This document shows positions 45,176 through 53,243 of a stretch of 64,000 nt of DNA, piece by piece. Each line of letters starts with the position of its first letter. Position 1 is the first letter of the stretch. The notes below the pieces were generated by a model. The model was not told the DNA's origin, ran no database searches, and saw only the letters and a program-made list of their open reading frames with translations. The translations under genes were made by a program, and so were the position numbers. Source of the stretch: JAJRVM01 sp041752115 (GTDB lineage: Bacteria; Planctomycetota; Planctomycetia; Pirellulales; Pirellulaceae); the NCBI GenBank assembly GCA_041752115.1, contig JBGSHS010000166.1, forward strand, positions 1-64,000, in the 5' to 3' direction.

Positions 45176-45832
45176 TCACTGCGCCACGTTGTCCGGTTCC
45201 TGACTCACGGGATCCTGCAGCAGCCGCCGCAGTCGACGCACGGCACGCAGATAACGCATGCTGGCGGCCGGTTCCGTCAGACCGAGAACTTCGGCGATTT
45301 CGGAGTTGGAGAGCTGCTCGTAGTGCCGCATGATGATCATCTCGCAGTCCTGCTCCCCCAGACGCTGCACGGCCCCCTCGACCAGCCGGGCCATCTCCTG
45401 CTGCGTCGCCGCGGCAGCGGGCGTCAGTTCCCGATCGTGCAGTTGACCGAGCAACTCGAAGGTGGAACGACCCGCTGCCGAGGGAACAGCCAGCGCCTGT
45501 TCCCGATTGACGCTCCGTTTGGCCGAGCCGCGATGGCGGCGGTGTGCGTCGATGATGCGGTCCTTGGCGATCTGCCGGACCCACAGGTGAAACGACATGA
45601 CCGGGTTGTCCAGATACTGGGGCAGCCGCCGGTTCGCTTCCACTAGCACTTCCTGGACCACATCGCTCACGTCCACACGCCCCTGGATCTTCTGATCCAG
45701 ACGCAGCTGGATCATGCGGTGGAGGGCTTGGCGATGGCGTTCCAGCAGGCGGTTGACGGCACCGTCGTCGCCCGCTCGGGCGCCGCTGAGCAATTCGTGA
45801 GTCTTGTGCGAGTCGGGCCACATACCAGACAT
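45176..45832 (-). CDS. ECF-type RNA polymerase sigma factor
   Basis: This is a protein of about 218 residues. It begins MWPDSHKTHELLSGARAGDDGAVNRLLERHRQ, typical of planctomycete ECF factors. Sigma-2 follows with LHRMIQLRLDQKIQGRVDVSDVVQEVL, and the sigma-4 helix-turn-helix with LGEQDCEMIIMRHYEQLSNSEIAEVLGLTEPAASMRYLRAVRRLR, both given in pieces. Starts at 45832 (MSGMWPD) or 45823 are both possible. It forms a second sigma/kinase cassette parallel to the one at 37377-40196. Confidence 0.92.
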   Translation of the reverse strand: MSGMWPDSHKTHELLSGARAGDDGAVNRLLERHRQALHRMIQLRLDQKIQGRVDVSDVVQEVLVEANRRLPQYLDNPVMSFHLWVRQIAKDRIIDAHRRHRGSAKRSVNREQALAVPSAAGRSTFELLGQLHDRELTPAAAATQQEMARLVEGAVQRLGEQDCEMIIMRHYEQLSNSEIAEVLGLTEPAASMRYLRAVRRLRRLLQDPVSQEPDNVAQ

Positions 45833-45883
45833 TATTGCCCGCCGGGTGGCAAGTTCCAATGGTTGGAGATCGGGGTTCGCGAT

Positions 45884-47101
45884 TCAACGGACCTCGCCGG
45901 CTTCGTGCGGCTCCAGCGCTCGAAAGCCGTACAGCACGCCACCTCCCAACATGGTCGTGACGTAGACTTCGCCCTCTTCGTCTTCGCCGAACGTCATGAC
46001 CGGCAGGCCGCTACCCCGGATTGCTCGATTCTCCGTCACGCGTTGTTGCTGGATGTCGTAACGCAGCGCCCAGAGCGAACCGACGACGTAGTCGCCATAA
46101 AGGTACGCTCCCTGCAGCGCGGGGACTTTGCTGCCGCGGTACACGCACCCGCCGATAATGGACATGCCGACACGATGATGGTATTCCCAGATCGGTTCGA
46201 TCAAGTCATCGCGAGGCCCGGAACCATCCACGAACTTGTGGCGGCCTTCGCGCAGGCTCCAGCCGTAGTTCCCTCCGCGCTCCACCAGATCGATCTCTTC
46301 CCACAGGTCCTCCCCGTTGTCGGCCGCCCACAAGAGCCCTGTCTGGCGATCGAACGCCATCCGCCATACGTTGCGAAACCCAAAGGCCCAGATTTCAGGT
46401 CGAGCGTTTGGCGTCTGCACGAAAGGGTTGTCAGGAGGTATGGCGTAGCGTCGATCGGCCTCTTGCCGGTCGACGTCGATCCGCAGAATCGAGCCCAGCC
46501 AGGTTGCTAGATTCTGGCCATGTTTCAACGGGTCGCTCGACCGCCCGCCATCCCCCAAGCCGATATACAGCATCCCATCCGGGCCGAAGATCAATGTTCC
46601 CCCGTTATGGTTCCAAGAGACCTGAGGGATCCGCATCAGCTCCATCTCCGACGCCGGATCGGCGCGGTCTGGGTCATGGGGCGATACCCGAAACCGGGAA
46701 ATGACCGACGTATGAGGGGCATCGGTGGTCGTGTAATAGACGTAAAAGTAACCGTTCTCCCGATAGCGAGGGTGAAATGCCAGGCCGAGTAGACCTTCCT
46801 CATTCTCGATTTCTTTGTAGACAACCTGGGACGTCAGATCCAGAAAGACCTTCGTCTCGGCCACATCAGTCCGCTTGGGGAAAACATGGATCTGGCCCGT
46901 CTGGGTTCCCACAAAGATCCGACCACTCCCGTCCCCGGCATGAGTCACGACAACCGGCAGAGGTATCCGCAGGTCCGGGAATACGTCCTCTACGCCAACC
47001 GCCAAGGGACGCTGGTCGACCTGCGTTTCCTCACCCCAGGCCGGCGCGACGCACCAGACGAGCATGCCGGCCCAGATTGCGATGATTCGCCGATTCTCCA
47101 T
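45884..47101 (-). CDS. PQQ-dependent sugar dehydrogenase-like protein
   Basis: This protein has about 405 residues with a signal peptide (IIAIWAGMLVWCVAPAWG). It is a six-bladed beta-propeller of the soluble glucose dehydrogenase type: RIFVGTQTGQIHVFP, ENEEGLLGLAFHPRYRENGYFYVYYT, SWNHNGGTLIFGPDGMLYIGLGDGG, ARPEIWAFGFRNVWRMAFD, ADNGEDLWEEIDLVERGGNYGW and GAYLYGDYVVGSLWALRYD. The catalytic His and Asn in SWNHNGG are present. It would oxidise an aldose or other alcohol with a PQQ-like cofactor outside the membrane. ATG 47101 is preferred over an in-frame upstream start. Confidence 0.92.
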   Translation of the reverse strand: MENRRIIAIWAGMLVWCVAPAWGEETQVDQRPLAVGVEDVFPDLRIPLPVVVTHAGDGSGRIFVGTQTGQIHVFPKRTDVAETKVFLDLTSQVVYKEIENEEGLLGLAFHPRYRENGYFYVYYTTTDAPHTSVISRFRVSPHDPDRADPASEMELMRIPQVSWNHNGGTLIFGPDGMLYIGLGDGGRSSDPLKHGQNLATWLGSILRIDVDRQEADRRYAIPPDNPFVQTPNARPEIWAFGFRNVWRMAFDRQTGLLWAADNGEDLWEEIDLVERGGNYGWSLREGRHKFVDGSGPRDDLIEPIWEYHHRVGMSIIGGCVYRGSKVPALQGAYLYGDYVVGSLWALRYDIQQQRVTENRAIRGSGLPVMTFGEDEEGEVYVTTMLGGGVLYGFRALEPHEAGEVR

Positions 47102-47119
47102 GCGGTTGCTCCTCTCCAT

Positions 47120-47310
47120 TGTCCTAACCGCCCCGTCGGAGCGCGGGCTTGAGCCTGCGATAACGTTCTTTCAGTCGCTACGCTAGGGCCATAGGTACCG
47201 TTATGGGCAGGTTCCAGTCACGCACTGAAGTGCGTGCTACGACGTTTGTGGGCAGGTTCCAGTCACGCACTGAAGTGCGTGCTACGTGCTACGGGTTACG
47301 CGCTGTCCTG
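47120..47310. other. Intergenic region with repeat pair
   Basis: About 190 bases between the dehydrogenase gene and the secreted isomerase gene, both leftward. It contains the two-copy repeat at 47205-47286 and no gene. Confidence 0.5.
47205..47286. repeat. Two copies of a 37-base palindromic repeat
   Basis: A 37-base unit occurs at 47205-47241 and 47250-47286, without mismatch. Its core is the near-perfect palindrome acgcactgaagtgcgt, which can form a seven-base hairpin with a two-base loop. The copies are spaced by eight bases. It lies intergenically, downstream of the isomerase-like gene and upstream of the dehydrogenase, and resembles REP-type elements. Confidence 0.7.
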
Positions 47311-48228
47311 TCACGGCGCATACGTCTGGGCGGCCTCGGTTTCTCCCATTTCTTCCAACAGTTTTTTGAGTCCTTCCAGGTTGGCTCGCAAGCTGACTTC
47401 AGCGTCGGTGTCCTCCCGATGATCGAGGATGCCGATCGGGCCGCGATAACCGGAGTCGCGAATCATGGCGAGGATCTTCAGGTCTTCCTGACCCTGTCCC
47501 AGCGGCTGGATTTTCGGCCCGCCGACGGTCATCCCGTTGAGATTGACGCACGTCAGGTAGGGAACCATTTCTTGAAACGCTTGGGGGAATTGCGCCAGGT
47601 GCTCGTGACCGTGGTGGAAGTTGTAGACAATTCCCACGTTCTCCGACTGGGCATGTTGGCGCAGCCACTGCGTCACGGCAATCATGTTTTTCGGTTCGCC
47701 TCCCCAGCCGCCATGATTGTAGAGGCAGAGCGTGCAACCCAGCCGCCGGGCATCGAGCACGTAGGGGAGGAGTACCTGTCCGTTGGCCTCCACACGCTTT
47801 TCCTGCGTATCGGCTTCGGCCGAGGGGGCAGTCAGCCAGAGCTGTGGGTGAAGCTTGTACTTTTCAATCAGCGTCATCATCGCGGTGTAGGGTTCGCTGC
47901 CGATACCGGCCATCCAATGCGCAAAGAACTCAATGTTGGCCTTCTGCAGACACTGAATCTCTTCCTCAAACGTCGGAACGTGATTGTCGCGCCAGTCGTA
48001 GGCAAGCTTGGTGAAACCGAGCTGGTTCAGCATGGCAGCGCGCTGGGCAGGCCCACGCCCTTTGGCATCAAAGGGAACAATGCACCAGGCAGCCAGGTTG
48101 TCCTTGGCAAAGATGCTCCCGACGGGTGTGGTTTTTTCGGCTTGGCACCAAGCTTCCTGGTCACCTCCTAACCAGCTCAAGCACAGGGTGAGTCCGAACG
48201 TCGATACGCGATGTAACCAAGAAGTCAT
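47311..48228 (-). CDS. Secreted sugar isomerase/epimerase-like TIM-barrel protein
   Basis: This protein has about 305 residues; it opens with a signal peptide (LHRVSTFGLTLCLSWLGGD). The rest is a xylose-isomerase-like barrel: MLNQLGFTKLAYDWRDNHV, QKANIEFFAHWMAG, LGCTLCLYNHGGWGG, GIVYNFHHGHEHLAQF, YLTCVNLNG and GYRGPIGILDHREDTD. His and Glu/Asp residues at these strands could bind metal. ATG 48228 has AGGAG nine bases upstream; the longer frame has no such site. Sugar isomerase-like secreted proteins are common in planctomycetes. Substrate unknown. Confidence 0.85.
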   Translation of the reverse strand: MTSWLHRVSTFGLTLCLSWLGGDQEAWCQAEKTTPVGSIFAKDNLAAWCIVPFDAKGRGPAQRAAMLNQLGFTKLAYDWRDNHVPTFEEEIQCLQKANIEFFAHWMAGIGSEPYTAMMTLIEKYKLHPQLWLTAPSAEADTQEKRVEANGQVLLPYVLDARRLGCTLCLYNHGGWGGEPKNMIAVTQWLRQHAQSENVGIVYNFHHGHEHLAQFPQAFQEMVPYLTCVNLNGMTVGGPKIQPLGQGQEDLKILAMIRDSGYRGPIGILDHREDTDAEVSLRANLEGLKKLLEEMGETEAAQTYAP

Positions 48229-48524
48229 TGCTGCAGTCTCCTGAGTCGTTCCAATCAGATCGCGGGCCGGGGCACTGATATGCCGAGCCGCGGCGGTTGC
48301 TGTAATCCATTGTGACACGCCCCGCACCGCTCGAAAAGGACGCTCCCACGCCCCTCGGGCAATGGCCATCCCCGCCGCCTGGCCACCAACTCCGCTCGCG
48401 GTCGACCAAAGCACACGATCCTTTACCCTGTGATAGCCTTGCGAGCCGCCGTTTGGTTGACGGCTGACCTGCTGTTTCGGTAGAGTGACAAAGGTCGGCT
48501 CAGGGCAATGAGGGGGCTGCAATC

Positions 48525-49166
48525 ATGAAGCGTCTGATCGGTATCGTCGCCACCATCGTGATGGCCCATGGCGGGGCTGAGGCCTGCGGGCAGGTTCTGC
48601 AACTGCCGTCGTTTGATTACTTCTCCGTGCAGACGTCCGTGATGGCTCCCGATCGAGGCGGCACGTATCTCGGCGGTCGCCATCGCTCCTGGTACGGACG
48701 CCGCAACTTCGGAGTGCCGGGAGGAAGCGGCATTCCCGGTGTGGGACCGTTGCTGAGCAATCGGGCAACTGGCGGAGGCGCTGGCGCGGGTGCGGCATCC
48801 GTGCACACGACGATCATGGACCATGAGGCGTTGGATCGGGCGGTATTGTCTGAGGCGGCACGGCGCCGTGCGCCCGGCCAGACGCGACTGCAGGGAGCTG
48901 AAGTGTTTCGTCCTGGGCGTGCCAGTCTGCCTGCCGAGCCGAGTGGATTGATGAGCGTGGCGGAGCTCCGCCACCGGAACGCGCAGCGAAACCAGGCACA
49001 ACAGAAGGAAGCGCTGAAGCTGCTGGCCCAGGGGGATGAGGCCCAGGCCCAGGGCAGCTCGGGCGCTGCGAAGATCTATTACCAGATGGCTTTGCGGCGG
49101 GCCGATTCCCAACTGCAGCCGCAGATTGCTCAGCGACTGAAACGCCTTGCCGGAGAGGTGAAGTAA
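48525..49166 (+). CDS. Small secreted protein of unknown function
   Basis: This 213-residue protein has a signal peptide (LIGIVATIVMAHGGAEACG). Next is the block LQLPSFDYFSVQTSVMAPDRGGTYLGGRH, in pieces, a conserved-looking planctomycete pattern. A glycine-rich linker (GVPGGSGIPGVGPLL) leads to a helical C-terminal region rich in Ala, Gln and Glu (ELRHRNAQRNQAQQKEALKLLAQGDEAQAQG). GAGGGGG lies upstream of the start. It is probably exported; function unknown. Confidence 0.75.
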   Translation: MKRLIGIVATIVMAHGGAEACGQVLQLPSFDYFSVQTSVMAPDRGGTYLGGRHRSWYGRRNFGVPGGSGIPGVGPLLSNRATGGGAGAGAASVHTTIMDHEALDRAVLSEAARRRAPGQTRLQGAEVFRPGRASLPAEPSGLMSVAELRHRNAQRNQAQQKEALKLLAQGDEAQAQGSSGAAKIYYQMALRRADSQLQPQIAQRLKRLAGEVK

Positions 49167-49179
49167 AGGGGCGGCGGCG

Positions 49180-49587
49180 CTAAACCGTGTAGCGCTGCTC
49201 GTACCCCAGAAACATGATGCCGATCACCTTCTCGATCGCTTCGCGCCACTGCCTGCTCAACGCTTCGTTCCAGTCCTGGCCATGGAACTTGGCCAGCGTC
49301 TCCATCATCGCGTCCAGCCAATCGGCATAGAGATGCTGCGGAATCCGCCAGGCGTGGTGCTTTGTCCCCAGGTACTTCAAGTACTCCTCCGCAGCCAGAT
49401 ACGGGGACTCCCGCTGCTTCTCGATCACCACGAGAGCCATCGTCAACAGCACCGCCTGCCGCTCGATGTTGACGCCAGCGAAATACTTCTTCGCTTCAGG
49501 ACACCGCGTAAAGAATGTCTCATAAAAATACTCACCGAACACCTTCTTCGACGCCAGAACCTGATGCAGGCTCTCCTGAATGTTCAT
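49180..49587 (-). CDS. Single-domain globin
   Basis: This protein has about 135 residues and is a single globin fold. It has SLHQVLASKKVFGEYFYETFFTRCPEAKKYFAGVNIERQ for helices A to C, and the proximal His is plausible in YLGTKHHAWRIPQHLYADWLDAMMETL (quoted in parts). It resembles single-domain globins and nitric oxide-handling proteins. ATG 49587 is preceded by GAGGACG; the longer frame adds an implausible tail. It follows the universal stress gene by about 130 bases on the same strand. Confidence 0.87.
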   Translation of the reverse strand: MNIQESLHQVLASKKVFGEYFYETFFTRCPEAKKYFAGVNIERQAVLLTMALVVIEKQRESPYLAAEEYLKYLGTKHHAWRIPQHLYADWLDAMMETLAKFHGQDWNEALSRQWREAIEKVIGIMFLGYEQRYTV

Positions 49588-49717
49588 CACGCGTCCTCGT
49601 AGCATGCTGCGTTCGGTCCACTTCGCAGTGTGTGGTGCCACCCCAGATGGAGACTCGATGATCACGCACGGGACGCTGAACCAGCGTTGTGCGCTGGACA
49701 ACCCACCGGCCACAAGA

Positions 49718-50170
49718 TCACGATTCACCGGAATCCGACGCGGAGTGATCACGCTGCTTGTAGGTCAAGACAGGGCACGGAGCACGGCGCACCACCGCTT
49801 CGGCTACGCTCCCCATCAGCAGTCGCGTGAAACCGGTCCGTCCGTGTGTCCCCATCACAATCAGGTCCGCCTTTTCTTCGTCCGCCAGCTTGGCAATCGC
49901 TGTGGAGGGATCACCGGTGATCAGCCGATGCTCGTACACCACGGACGCGTCCGTGGGGACCACCTCTTGGAGCATGCGGAGCAAGTCTTCACTGGCCGGT
50001 TCCGGTACCCCGTAATACATCTCGCCCCCACCATAGGCGATCGGAGGCTCTTCCACGTGGACAATCAACAACGTGGCACCCGTGTCCCGAGCCAGCGAGG
50101 TGGCCATCTTCAACGCTGCGTCACCGCAATGAGAAAAGTCTGTCGGAAAGATAATCTTCTTGGCTTGCAT
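49718..50170 (-). CDS. Universal stress protein UspA family
   Basis: This is a 150-residue Usp domain protein. It opens MQAKKIIFPTDFSHCGDAALKMATSLA and has the ATP-binding motif MGTHGRTGFTRLLMGSVAEAVVRRAPCPVL, in pieces (G-x2-G-x9-GS). AGGAG lies upstream of the ATG. It likely senses adenylate or binds ATP during stress. With the globin gene downstream it suggests a response to respiratory or nitrosative stress, which is inference. Confidence 0.93.
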   Translation of the reverse strand: MQAKKIIFPTDFSHCGDAALKMATSLARDTGATLLIVHVEEPPIAYGGGEMYYGVPEPASEDLLRMLQEVVPTDASVVYEHRLITGDPSTAIAKLADEEKADLIVMGTHGRTGFTRLLMGSVAEAVVRRAPCPVLTYKQRDHSASDSGES

Positions 50171-50710
50171 CGTCTACTCCTGCAGTACGTGGGCCTGCTG
50201 CTGAGGATCAGAAGTACACCTTGCACCATTGACCGACGCCGAACCCGACGCCGAACCTGACGCCGGGCGCCGCCAGCCTGAAAGCGACGAACATGGGCGC
50301 CGCCGCCCCATTCTCTCATATCTCCAGGGGCTCGTCCTGCCGTTTTCCCGCAGCAAGTCGCATCGTGGCACGGTCGGTGGGACGTGCCAGCACTAATCCA
50401 GTGCCCGAGCGCCTCACTCCTCATGTAGCTCTTGCCGCGACAGTCAGTCGCCCATGGAATCGGCAGATAACTCCTCCCATGTTGAGCTTAATGTGATCCG
50501 GGCCATGCCCCTCTGACAAGTGGACACTTGGTTCGCAACCTGGCGGGGCGCCGTGACACACCCTTCCGCTTGGAATAAACTGAACCGGGTGTGCGGATTC
50601 GCGCGCTTGAGCACCCTGCTGTCTGGATCTGCGCCACTTGGGGGGATCCAGCAGAAGGTTGTGTTTCCACCGGGGGACAAACCGATCCTGCGAACACTTT
50701 GGTACTAGTC
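50171..50710. other. Divergent intergenic region between UspA and NtrC genes
   Basis: About 540 bases. A short repeat lies at 50234-50257 (cgacgccgaacc twice), with a third degenerate copy to 50269. A hairpin gcact/agtgc (50390-50404) is nearby. I found no sigma-54 type site. Both genes must have promoters here. Confidence 0.45.
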
Positions 50711-52075
50711 ATGAGCGAATCGAAACAGATCGACTTGTTGATCGTCGACGACGACGACGACTTTCGACAGACGCTCGTAACCCGTCTTGTCCGCCAGGGC
50801 TTTAGGGTGCAGGAGGCCAATGGCGGGGAGCAGGCCCTGAGTCTGGCACAGCGTCGGGACTTTGAAGTGGCGGTGTTCGACATGATGATGCCGGGCATTT
50901 CCGGCCTGCAGCTGCTCGAACAGTTCAAGCGTGCCCATCCCGATTGTGAAGTGATCATGCTGACGGGACAGGGGACGATCCAAACGGCCGTGGCCGCGAT
51001 GAAGCTGGGGGCGTATGACTATCTGACCAAGCCGTTTCCGATCAAGGGTCTGGAGACTCTGATTGAAAAGGCACACGAACGGCGGCAGCTGAGAAAGGAG
51101 AATCAGCAGCTGCGGGTGTTGCTGCAGCGTCACGAGCCGGAAGAGGTGATGGTGGGGGACTCCCCCGCCATGCAGGAGATATACCGGTTGATTGAGCGGG
51201 CAGGGCCGAGCGACAAAGCGATACTGATCCAGGGTGAGAGTGGCACGGGCAAGGAACTGGTGGCCCGCTCGTTGCATCGTCACAGTCGTCGCAGCGAGAG
51301 GCCGATGGTCGTCATCAACTGTGCGGCGTTGCCTGAGCCGCTCTTGGAGAGTGAGCTGTTTGGGCACGAAAAAGGGGCTTTCACGGGCGCGATCAGTGCG
51401 AAGCCGGGGCTGTTTGAAGTGGCGGACGGCGGCACGTTGTTCATCGACGAAATTGGTGAGATGCCGGGCGCCTTGCAGGCCAAGCTGCTCAGGGTCCTCG
51501 AGGACGGGTCGATGCGACGGATCGGTTCAATCAAGGAGCGGCGAGTCGACGTCCGTCTGCTGGCGGCCACCAACCGCAATCTCAGTCAGCAGGTCCGAGA
51601 AGGCCGGTTTCGGGAAGACCTCTACTATCGGATCAATGTTCTGTCGCTGGAGCTTCCGCCATTGCGTGAGCGTAAGGAGGATATTATCTTACTGCTCCAG
51701 CATTTCACCGGCGCAGAGTGGGACATTGAGGAGTCCGCTGTGCGGATGTTGGAGCGTTACGACTGGCCTGGCAACGTGCGGCAGCTCATCAACGCGGTGG
51801 AGCGGGCGAAGATCATGGCGGATAGTCGCCTGCTGCGACTGCGCGACTTCCCCCGTGAGGCGACGGAATTCACGCTGCCGGAGCCGGTCGTGCTGGTGGG
51901 CCAGCAGGATGATCTGGCGACGATTGAGCGGGCCAAGATCGTGCAGGTCCTGCGGCGTGTATCGGGCAACAAGACGCGCGCGGCTCGCGCGCTGGGGATT
52001 GAGCGGCGGAAGCTCTATCGCCTGGTGGAAAAATACGAAATCCAACCGCGCGAATGGGAGGTCGTGTCTCAGTAG
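50711..52075 (+). CDS. NtrC-type sigma-54 response regulator
   Basis: This protein has about 454 residues. Receiver domain: LIVDDDDDFRQTL and the phospho-Asp in AVFDMMMPGISG. Central AAA+ domain: GESGTGKELVARSLH (Walker A), ELFGHEKGAFTGA (GAFTGA loop that contacts sigma-54), and FIDEIGEMPGALQAKLLRVL (Walker B). C-terminal Fis-type DNA-binding domain: VSGNKTRAARALGIERRKLYRLVEK. It is an enhancer-binding activator. No partner histidine kinase is adjacent; the heme kinase at 22572-24182 is a distant candidate only. Confidence 0.95.
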   Translation: MSESKQIDLLIVDDDDDFRQTLVTRLVRQGFRVQEANGGEQALSLAQRRDFEVAVFDMMMPGISGLQLLEQFKRAHPDCEVIMLTGQGTIQTAVAAMKLGAYDYLTKPFPIKGLETLIEKAHERRQLRKENQQLRVLLQRHEPEEVMVGDSPAMQEIYRLIERAGPSDKAILIQGESGTGKELVARSLHRHSRRSERPMVVINCAALPEPLLESELFGHEKGAFTGAISAKPGLFEVADGGTLFIDEIGEMPGALQAKLLRVLEDGSMRRIGSIKERRVDVRLLAATNRNLSQQVREGRFREDLYYRINVLSLELPPLRERKEDIILLLQHFTGAEWDIEESAVRMLERYDWPGNVRQLINAVERAKIMADSRLLRLRDFPREATEFTLPEPVVLVGQQDDLATIERAKIVQVLRRVSGNKTRAARALGIERRKLYRLVEKYEIQPREWEVVSQ

Positions 52076-52122
52076 TCCGCAGTTCCCTGGCGGCCGACAC
52101 GGCAGGCAGCCCTCAGCGGAGG

Positions 52123-52683
52123 TCAGCCCATGCGAGAGATGAAATAGTACACGCCACCGACGACGGCCGACACGATCAGCACGGCGACGATGGCCAGATC
52201 GCCTTCGAACAGCAGTCGACCGCTGGTGGCCAGGTAGATGAGGTAGGGGGCCACGAGCAGGACTCCCAGCCAGACGATCAGCAGGACCAGGTAGCGAATG
52301 ATGTCCGCTCGATCGCTGCGATCGCGCATCGACTGTGCCTCGGCCTCGTGATCGCGTGTCACTTTGCCGATCTTGGTCTTCGCCTTGCCGATGGTGGTTA
52401 ATCGCGAGTTGAAGGAGAGGACGAGTTTGCGGTTGCAGCCGTGGCACGTTGTGGGAGGGTTGTCGACGATCTGACCGCAGTAGGGACAGATCCGCTGCGA
52501 CTGGTTCTTGTGGACTGCTTCCAGCAGTCCGTTGACCTGGCGCGCGGGGACCCACTGAGAATCGTCTTTGCGGATCAAGGTATCTTCCTTGACTTGACCG
52601 GAGCGAACGCGATCTATCAGCTGGCTGCTCGTGAGCGGACCGATGACGTCATTCATGATCTGGTAATACCACTCAGTCGCCAT
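52123..52683 (-). CDS. GYF_2, zinc-ribbon membrane protein
   Basis: This protein has about 186 residues. GYF_2 domain: MATEWYYQIMNDVIGPLTSSQLIDRVRSGQVKEDTLIRKDDSQWVPA, in pieces. Zinc ribbon CPYCGQIVDNPPTTCHGC follows, then two helices (IIRYLVLLIVWLGVLLVAPYL and FEGDLAIVAVLIVSAVVGGVYYFIS). The ATG at 52683 fits GYF proteins; an ATG at 52725 is in frame. It is a relative of the protein at 13478-14131. Function unknown. Confidence 0.84.
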   Translation of the reverse strand: MATEWYYQIMNDVIGPLTSSQLIDRVRSGQVKEDTLIRKDDSQWVPARQVNGLLEAVHKNQSQRICPYCGQIVDNPPTTCHGCNRKLVLSFNSRLTTIGKAKTKIGKVTRDHEAEAQSMRDRSDRADIIRYLVLLIVWLGVLLVAPYLIYLATSGRLLFEGDLAIVAVLIVSAVVGGVYYFISRMG

Positions 52684-53243
52684 CTTCTCGTACGTCCCAC
52701 GAGCTGTTTCGACGTTGGATGTCATGTCACTGGGAGCACCGGAACAAAGTCGCTTGAACGGAAGGGCCGAGGTGACCTTCGTGCGCCCTACGAGCGAGAA
52801 CTCAGCGTATCGGACGCGGTCGTCCCGGACGGTTTAGTCGAACGGATCTCTATTCTTGCCTTCCGCACACCCGGTGACAAGCATGTACACGAGAACCTTT
52901 TTGGGGAAAACCAACCATCAACTGGTTCAGCACCAGCCCGGCTCGGCCTTGTCCGGTGGGAGCTCGGGTCGCTCTGCCTTCTTGTTCCTTCCAGGCGTCC
53001 CTGTCTGACTGAGCCCTGCCTGCGGGCCGAGCCGATCGTTCCTGGTCTCTCTTTCATACTAATCGGCAGTGCGGGCGGCGGCTCCCCCATCTGGCAGAAA
53101 AGAAGGGAATCTCTCCGCCGCAGGTGACCATCTCTGGAGGTTGTGTGGGGCGGGAGTCGGGGGAGTGGCGGCGGTCCGCAGCGGCAGGTAACCCTTTGGT
53201 CGAACCGGGCGCAGTGGTCGACGCACGACGACTGCGGTTTGCT
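52684..53243. other. Intergenic region
   Basis: About 560 bases upstream of the GYF gene and downstream of the beta-CASP gene, both leftward. I see only short shadow frames and no defined site. Confidence 0.4.

Noticed and set aside
47205..47286. CRISPR array
   Set aside because: Only two copies with an eight-base spacer and a palindromic core; spacers are far too short and no cas gene is present.
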